From Polynucleobacter sp. 73C-SIWE (lineage in GTDB: Bacteria; Pseudomonadota; Gammaproteobacteria; Burkholderiales; Burkholderiaceae), in the NCBI RefSeq assembly GCF_018882465.1, contig NZ_JACVOK010000001.1, positions 558,001-622,000 on the forward strand: DNA of 64,000 nucleotides, given 5' to 3'. The position numbers and the translations under genes were made by a program. Below the pieces are notes generated by a model. The model was given only the letters and a program-made list of their open reading frames with translations. It made no database searches and had not been told where the DNA came from. Below are positions 59,307-64,000 of the stretch, one piece after another; within the stretch, counting starts at the first letter, position 1, and each line of letters begins with the position of its first letter.

Positions 59307-60185
59307 GTGACAGTGAATAAAGAAACCAAAGGAATGCTCATCGGTTTTATTGGCATTTTGATTTTTAGTTTGACTTTGCCAGTGACCAAGATTGCAGTTT
59401 TGAGCTTTGATCCATACTTCATTGCATTCGGCAGGGCCACCCTCGCAGCGTTGGTTGCCTTGGCTTACCTGATATATAAAAAAGAACCCATGCCCTCCAG
59501 GGCAGATTTCACTAAATTCGTAGTGATTGCTTTGGGAGTCATCTTTGGTTTTCCAATTTTTACTACTGTTGCCATGACCGAAGGATCTTCATCTCATGGT
59601 GCAGTCATTTTGGGAATGATGCCCTTAGCTTCAACCGTCATTGGTGTGATTCGCTTTAAAGAGCGGCCATCCGCGGGCTTTTGGTTAGTTTCTTTATTGG
59701 GCGCAGCATTAGTAGTGATATATGCCTTATTAAAAAGCTCTGGAAGTTTTACTTATGTAGATGTCTTATTAGTTCTCGGCGGTATTTGTGCTTGCATGGG
59801 TTATGTAGAGGGCGGCGAGCTTTCTCGCAAAATGAATCCACGGTCTGTAATTTCTTGGGCACTCGTGATTTCGCTGCCCATCAATTTGGTGGTGGGTTAT
59901 GTCACATTTGATTCGCAATACTTCAATGCGAGTCCGATAGCCTGGACTAGCTTCATTTATCTAAGTTTGTTCTCGATGTATATTGGATTCTTCTTTTGGT
60001 ATGAAGGACTTGCTATTGGCGGTATTGCACGTGTTAGCCAAGTTCAGCTTACACAACCTTTTTGCACCCTTATTGCAGCTAGTATTTTACTTGGAGATTC
60101 GCTCACAATAATGAATTTAGTGTTTGCTTTCTTAGTCATCACTACCGTTATCTTAGGAAAGAAAATGTTAGTGAAGAGGGTATAA
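59307..60185 (+). CDS. EamA/DMT family transporter
   Basis: Ten-helix drug/metabolite transporter of 292 residues made of two EamA repeats. The first repeat contains FDPYFIAFGRATLAALVALAYL and the second LALGGIC-like residues (here VLGGICACMGYVEGG) and GLAIGGIARVSQVQLTQPF. The start may be GTG at 59307 or, with better spacing from AAGGG, GTG at 59313. It probably exports a small metabolite or amino acid; the substrate is unknown. Confidence 0.87.
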   Translation: MTVNKETKGMLIGFIGILIFSLTLPVTKIAVLSFDPYFIAFGRATLAALVALAYLIYKKEPMPSRADFTKFVVIALGVIFGFPIFTTVAMTEGSSSHGAVILGMMPLASTVIGVIRFKERPSAGFWLVSLLGAALVVIYALLKSSGSFTYVDVLLVLGGICACMGYVEGGELSRKMNPRSVISWALVISLPINLVVGYVTFDSQYFNASPIAWTSFIYLSLFSMYIGFFFWYEGLAIGGIARVSQVQLTQPFCTLIAASILLGDSLTIMNLVFAFLVITTVILGKKMLVKRV

Positions 60186-60209
60186 ATACTTTGCGCCACT
60201 TCATTAAAA

Positions 60210-60231
60210 AAGCCCCGTTATAACGGGGCTT
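60210..60231. terminator. Bidirectional terminator after the EamA transporter
   Basis: A perfect 22-base inverted repeat (AAGCCCCGTTA / TAACGGGGCTT) flanked by an A run on the left, giving a T run on the minus strand. It sits between the EamA gene and the convergent 60-codon gene. Confidence 0.88.
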
Positions 60232-60236
60232 GGTAT

Positions 60237-60419
60237 TTATGCAGCAGCAACAGTGTGCTTGCTAAGCGCTCGCAAAATTTTACTTTTCTCTTTTGGCTTA
60301 TTGCTGGCCTCCAGTAATTTATTGAGCTGAGTAGCATTTAAAGGCCCAAGACGTGGCTTGCCTGTTTTAGTGAGCATGGGGTCATTTTTTCTGTTTCTTT
60401 GATTTTGGCCTACAGCCAT
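60237..60419 (-). CDS. Small basic protein of unknown function
   Basis: The 60-residue protein is rich in Lys, Arg and Asn and starts MAVGQNQRNRKNDPMLTKTG. No membrane segment is seen. It is followed at once by a strong terminator on its strand, supporting expression. The basic, polar make-up would fit a nucleic-acid-binding protein, but no family is recognised. Confidence 0.5.
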   Translation of the reverse strand: MAVGQNQRNRKNDPMLTKTGKPRLGPLNATQLNKLLEASNKPKEKSKILRALSKHTVAAA

Positions 60420-60642
60420 GAGTTTTCCTAGATTTATGAAATGATGAATTCGAGAGGGATGCTCAAGAGATCCCCCTATCTAGGGCGCACAATAGTGATC
60501 ACAGTTCAGAATAACAGTTTAAAAGTTCAGGCGCTATGATTAAGGGACAATTTATCTTCTAGATACCTTCTTTGCTTTAGTTATATGCCTTTTGGGATCT
60601 TTGAGTGGTCATCTAGCAAGCCAACAATGAGGAATGCTTTGC
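60420..60642. other. Intergenic region without a recognised gene
   Basis: The 223 bases separate two divergent small genes. A partly paired region (GAGAGGGATGCTC then GAGATCCCCC, about 60452-60476) could form a hairpin. No promoter stands out and no gene is visible. Confidence 0.3.
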
Positions 60643-60888
60643 ATGAAGAGTTATATTTCCGGACTATTTTGTTTCACTCTTTTGAGTGCTTGCGCAGCGG
60701 TCTACACAGACGCATCTGATTCAAATCAGGTTACTTTTTTAAATAGTAGCGGTGAGTCCATTGAGCAACTCACTCAAAAAGCCAGCAACTACTGTGCGCA
60801 ATACGGAAAAACTGCTGCTTTTAGAAATAGTGACACTCAACTCATTGCAGTGTTTGACTGTAAAGCGCCCCAGGTTAAAAGTAAATAA
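60643..60888 (+). CDS. Small lipoprotein of unknown function
   Basis: From the ATG at 60643 the protein has 81 residues and a signal sequence ending in the lipobox LLSAC (residue 16-17). The mature part is short and polar with two cysteines (NYCAQYG and VFDCKAP). AGGA lies about 10 bases upstream; the ATG at 60634 is too close to it. It converges with prfC, and the two stop codons are adjacent. No family recognised. Confidence 0.62.
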   Translation: MKSYISGLFCFTLLSACAAVYTDASDSNQVTFLNSSGESIEQLTQKASNYCAQYGKTAAFRNSDTQLIAVFDCKAPQVKSK

Positions 60889-62523
60889 TCAGCCCGCTAA
60901 ATCAGATTGATAAATGAGACCCGCATGCTCTCTCAGGGCATGGAATTGAATAGATTCCCAACGCTGTTGTGCAACATCAAGCTCTGACTTATGTGAAGCA
61001 AGAAATACCGATGCGCCCACAACATCTTCTGCCATGCGATGAATATTCTCTTGAGTAAATTTTTTCAAGGCAACAGAATCATCTGAGCTGACCCAACGTG
61101 CCAGGTTATAGCGGGCAGGTAGTAGGCGCACTTCAGCTCCATATTCCGTTTGTAAGCGATGACTCACAACCTCAAATTGCAGTTGACCAAAGGCGCCTAA
61201 GAGCATCGTGCCACCCGTCATGGGACGGAAGACTTGAATAGCGCCCTCTTCGCCGAGTTGCATGAGACCGGTTCTTAATTGCTTAGAGCGCAAGGGGTCG
61301 GCAGATTCAACCATGCGAAAAATTTCAGGAGCAAAAAATGGCAGGCCTGTAAACTGCAATTGCTCACCTTCGGTAAGCGTATCACCTAGGCGTAATAAGC
61401 CATGATTTGGTAGACCAATAATATCGCCAGGATATGCCTCATCCAAAATATCGCGTCTTTGCGAAAGAAAGGAAAGGGCATTATTGGTGCGCACTTCTTT
61501 GTTGTTGCGACAGATCTTTAATTTCATGCCGCGTTGAAAGTGCCCAGAACAGATCCGTAAGAATGCAACACGATCTCGGTGAGCAGGATCCATATTGGCT
61601 TGAATCTTAAACACTACGGCGGAGAATTTATTTTCAGCAGGGCTTACTTCACGTTGTAGTGCTTTACGTGATCCTGGAGATGGTGCTAATTCAACTAAGG
61701 TGTTTAAGATTTCGCGGACACCGAAATTATTAATTGCTGAGCCAAAAAATACCGGGGACTGACGACCCGCCAAGAAGGCCTCTTGATCAAAAGCCGGCAT
61801 TGCCTCCTTGATGAGTGCTACTTCTGCCAGTGCATTTTCTAAATCGGTTCCAAGGCGCGCTTTAAGTGCAGGATCATTTACATCAACTACAGCATGTGAG
61901 TCTTCGGTAACACGATCTTCCCCTGCTTTAAACATGCGCATGCGCATATTGGCGATATCAATCACGCCCGCAAAAGATTTGCCCATACCAACCGGCCAAG
62001 TAAAGGGAACCACTTCAATACCTAAAGCAGTTTCAATCTCGTCCATTAACTCCATGGGCGGCTTAACTTCGCGATCCATCTTATTAATGAAGGTGACAAT
62101 TGGCGTATTGCGGGCACGACAGACTTCAAGTAGGCGTAAGGTTTGAGATTCTACGCCGTTAGCCGCATCAATCACCATCAGGGCAGAATCCACCGCGGTT
62201 AAAACGCGGTAAGTATCTTCAGAAAAATCTTGGTGACCAGGTGTATCTAATAGATTAATGATGCAGTCGCGATACTCCATTTGCATCACTGAGCTAGCTA
62301 CGGAAATACCGCGTTGTTTCTCGATCTCCATCCAGTCGGAGGTTGCATGTCGACTGGCTTTACGGGCCTTAACGCTGCCAGCAATTTGAATAGCTCCGGC
62401 GTAAAGCAATAGCTTTTCGGTCAGCGTAGTCTTGCCAGCATCTGGATGAGAAATGATGGCAAAGCTGCGACGTCGTAATACTTCTGCGGCTGGAGTACTG
62501 GGGGTGGTGGTTTCGATGTTAAT
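60889..62523 (-). CDS. prfC: Peptide chain release factor 3
   Basis: GTPase that recycles RF1 and RF2 from the ribosome after termination. Motifs are FAIISHPDAGKTTLTEKLLL, HATSDWMEIEKQRGISVASS, LLDTPGHQDFSEDTYR and INKMDRE. The standard start codons fail: the first in-frame TTG (62409) lies after the P-loop, and the frame is open back to a TAG at 62539-62541 without ATG, GTG or TTG. I place the start at ATT 62523 (544 residues, then NIETTTPSTP), but ATT 62538 or ATC 62517 are possible. An undetected frameshift is the other explanation. Confidence 0.88.
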   Translation of the reverse strand: MNIETTTPSTPAAEVLRRRSFAIISHPDAGKTTLTEKLLLYAGAIQIAGSVKARKASRHATSDWMEIEKQRGISVASSVMQMEYRDCIINLLDTPGHQDFSEDTYRVLTAVDSALMVIDAANGVESQTLRLLEVCRARNTPIVTFINKMDREVKPPMELMDEIETALGIEVVPFTWPVGMGKSFAGVIDIANMRMRMFKAGEDRVTEDSHAVVDVNDPALKARLGTDLENALAEVALIKEAMPAFDQEAFLAGRQSPVFFGSAINNFGVREILNTLVELAPSPGSRKALQREVSPAENKFSAVVFKIQANMDPAHRDRVAFLRICSGHFQRGMKLKICRNNKEVRTNNALSFLSQRRDILDEAYPGDIIGLPNHGLLRLGDTLTEGEQLQFTGLPFFAPEIFRMVESADPLRSKQLRTGLMQLGEEGAIQVFRPMTGGTMLLGAFGQLQFEVVSHRLQTEYGAEVRLLPARYNLARWVSSDDSVALKKFTQENIHRMAEDVVGASVFLASHKSELDVAQQRWESIQFHALREHAGLIYQSDLAG

Positions 62524-62573
62524 TCTGCGCTTATTAATCTAGTTTGGATGCAATTATAAGCGGGCGCGCCTGA

Positions 62574-63311
62574 CTAGAATTGCTCTTCAGGCCTGACAAA
62601 TCGCCATTGACCTGGTGGCAGTGGGCCAAGAGAAATCCGACCCATTCTGACGCGCTTGAGGCCAATGACCTTGAGTCCAACCATTTCACACATTCTGCGG
62701 ATTTGGCGCTTGCGGCCCTCGCGCAAAACAAAGCGTAATTGATCTTCATTTTGCCAACTGACTTGTGCTGGCTTGAGGGCAACGCCATCCAAAGAGAGGC
62801 CATGTTTTAGGCGATCCAAATCTTCAAAAGAAAGAGCTCCCTCAACGCGAACTAAATACTCTTTTTCAATTGGACTGTTTTCACCAATTAATAACTTGGC
62901 AATACGACCATCTTGGGTCAGCACCAATAATCCAGTAGAGTCAATATCAAGCCTTCCGGCCGGCGCTAAGCCTTTGGTATTAAAGCGGGGGTTGCGGCCT
63001 TTATCAAGCGGGCTACTAAAATAGTTCTCAGGCGTAATTAAAGAAGCTGCCGGTTGATACTCTTGCTCATCGTCATAGTGAGAGATGTATCCAACGGGCT
63101 TATTCAGAATGACGGTAATACGAGACGCTTGTTGGGCCTTAGCACCAGACTGCAATTCAATTTTTTGATGTCGATAAGCACGTACGCCAAGTTCGTTCAC
63201 TACTTCGCCGTCAACCGATACAAGACCTTGCTCAATATAAGAGTCTGCTTCGCGACGCGAGCATAGCCCTAATTCAGATAACAGTTTCGAAACGCGTACT
63301 TTTTCTTCCAT
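62574..63311 (-). CDS. Pseudouridine synthase, RluF/RsuA family
   Basis: Converts specific uridines in ribosomal RNA to pseudouridine. From the ATG at 63311 it has 245 residues: an S4 domain (VRVSKLLSELGLCSRREADSYIEQG) and the catalytic domain with Asp in AGRLDIDSTGLLVLTQDG, EKEYLVRVEG and GRKRQIRRMCEMVGLKV. The pattern is closest to RluF (23S rRNA U2604), but RluB or RluE specificity cannot be excluded. It precedes prfC on the same strand by about 50 bases, so they may share a transcript. Confidence 0.88.
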   Translation of the reverse strand: MEEKVRVSKLLSELGLCSRREADSYIEQGLVSVDGEVVNELGVRAYRHQKIELQSGAKAQQASRITVILNKPVGYISHYDDEQEYQPAASLITPENYFSSPLDKGRNPRFNTKGLAPAGRLDIDSTGLLVLTQDGRIAKLLIGENSPIEKEYLVRVEGALSFEDLDRLKHGLSLDGVALKPAQVSWQNEDQLRFVLREGRKRQIRRMCEMVGLKVIGLKRVRMGRISLGPLPPGQWRFVRPEEQF

Positions 63312-63411
63312 GCCTGCATTATCCGTTAAGGGATGGGCTTGAGTGGTGTGGGGCAATATCGCAGATTGGCTAAACTGGATGAGTCACGAATATTAAATAA
63401 GAGAAAACAAC

Positions 63412-64000
63412 ATGACTGCTAGCTTAAAAAAGCCGCCAATTTATAAAATTCTTTACTTTCAAGTACTTATGGCCGTCTTAATTGGGGTTTTGCTTGGCAA
63501 CTTTTACCCGTCCATTGGCGTAGAAATGAAACCCTTTGGCGATGCCTTTATTAAAGGTATCAAGATGTTAATTGCACCCATTATTTTTTGTACGGTTGTA
63601 GTTGGCATTGCTGGCATGGAAGACATGAAGAAAGTTGGCAAAACTGGTGGTATCGCTCTGCTGTACTTTGAGATTATGAGCACCATTGCTTTAATTGTTG
63701 GCCTCATTGTGGTCAATGTGCTTCAGCCAGGTGTTGGCATGAATATTGATCCAGCAAGCTTAGATACCAAAGGTATTGATGCTTACACTGGTCCTGGAAA
63801 GATGGCTAGCACTACCGAATTTTTGCTGAACATTATTCCAACTACAGCAATAGATGCATTTGCAAAAGGTGAAATTTTGCAAGTGTTGTTCATTGCAATT
63901 TTGTTTGGATTTGCGCTGCATCGTTTTGGTGGCCGCGGAACTATGGTCTTTGATTTGATCGAAAAATTCTCACACGTTTTATTCGACATCATTGGCATCA
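63412..64000 (+). CDS. dctA: C4-dicarboxylate transporter DctA (partial, cut by window end)
   Basis: The first 196 codons are present and the frame is still open at the window edge. The protein begins [18 protein letters not shown] and has the family segments [24 protein letters not shown] (about residues 44-67), PGVGMNID and [27 protein letters not shown]. These match DctA, the cation-coupled importer of succinate, fumarate and malate. TTGGCT (63366) and AATATT (63389) with a 17-base spacer form a possible promoter. Confidence 0.9.
   Translation, partial: MTASLKKPPIYKILYFQVLMAVLIGVLLGNFYPSIGVEMKPFGDAFIKGIKMLIAPIIFCTVVVGIAGMEDMKKVGKTGGIALLYFEIMSTIALIVGLIVVNVLQPGVGMNIDPASLDTKGIDAYTGPGKMASTTEFLLNIIPTTAIDAFAKGEILQVLFIAILFGFALHRFGGRGTMVFDLIEKFSHVLFDIIGI

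Noticed and set aside
62534-62803. 89-codon minus-strand frame as a source of the prfC start
   Set aside because: It is a shifted frame inside the pseudouridine synthase gene and ends before prfC without joining its frame.

Overview
The window looks like the replication-origin region of a free-living betaproteobacterium in Burkholderiaceae, most like Polynucleobacter. The grounds are the order mnmG-rsmG-parA-parB-atpIBEFHAGDC-hemE, the dnaA-dnaN-gyrB and rpmH-rnpA-yidD-yidC-mnmE blocks, a DUF3717 gene, the rsmB-DUF4390-ntrYX block, the small gene set and the moderate GC content. This taxonomic call is by gene order and protein recognition only.

Positions 1-24.5 kb: every gene is on the minus strand. 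From the origin outwards they are dnaA, dnaN, gyrB, a SET-domain gene and a DUF3717 gene; a complete branched-chain amino-acid-type ABC transporter (livG-F-K-H-M) followed by a TSUP permease; then mnmG-rsmG-parA-parB running almost without gaps into the F1Fo ATP synthase operon and hemE. The dnaA-dnaN gap (22762-23024) carries several DnaA boxes and a DnaA-trio-like tract next to a box, and is the probable oriC. Two perfect parS sites lie nearby, one of them inside mnmG. From 24.6 kb the other replichore begins on the plus strand.

Positions 24.6-46.2 kb: rpmH, rnpA, yidD, yidC, mnmE, pckG, an MnmC2-like oxidoreductase that overlaps topB tail to tail, a short dprA, def, fmt, htpX, rsmB, a DUF4390 protein, the ntrYX two-component system, an OsmC-YcaO fusion and an FAD/NAD(P)-binding protein. 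Three wobble-uridine tRNA modification genes (mnmG, mnmE, mnmC2-like) are all present.

Positions 46.2-53.4 kb: the most unusual part. An intact tRNA-Phe(GAA) is followed by a string of small units of one to three unrelated genes. Each unit ends in a decayed copy of the 3' tail of that tRNA plus a transcription terminator. Seven such tails are visible (near 48.05, 49.09, 50.36, 51.01, 52.10, 53.03 and 53.39 kb). The copies nearest the tRNA are almost perfect and the distant ones are badly eroded, as expected if gene cassettes were inserted one after another at the tRNA 3' end. Cargo includes a membrane cupredoxin, a DUF5672/SEC-C protein, a DUF985 cupin, a TPR protein, a COG4315-type lipoprotein, a MAPEG protein and a tautomerase. 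No integrase is present in the window.

Positions 53.5-64 kb: an accessory metabolic stretch (phosphatase, haloacid dehalogenase, peroxiredoxin, secreted lipase-like hydrolase, VOC protein, TSUP permease), a tandem glycine riboswitch with no recognisable glycine gene behind it, a GpmB-like phosphatase, an EamA transporter, two small unknown genes, prfC (whose reading frame has no ATG, GTG or TTG ahead of its P-loop), an RluF-like pseudouridine synthase, and the beginning of dctA, cut by the window edge.
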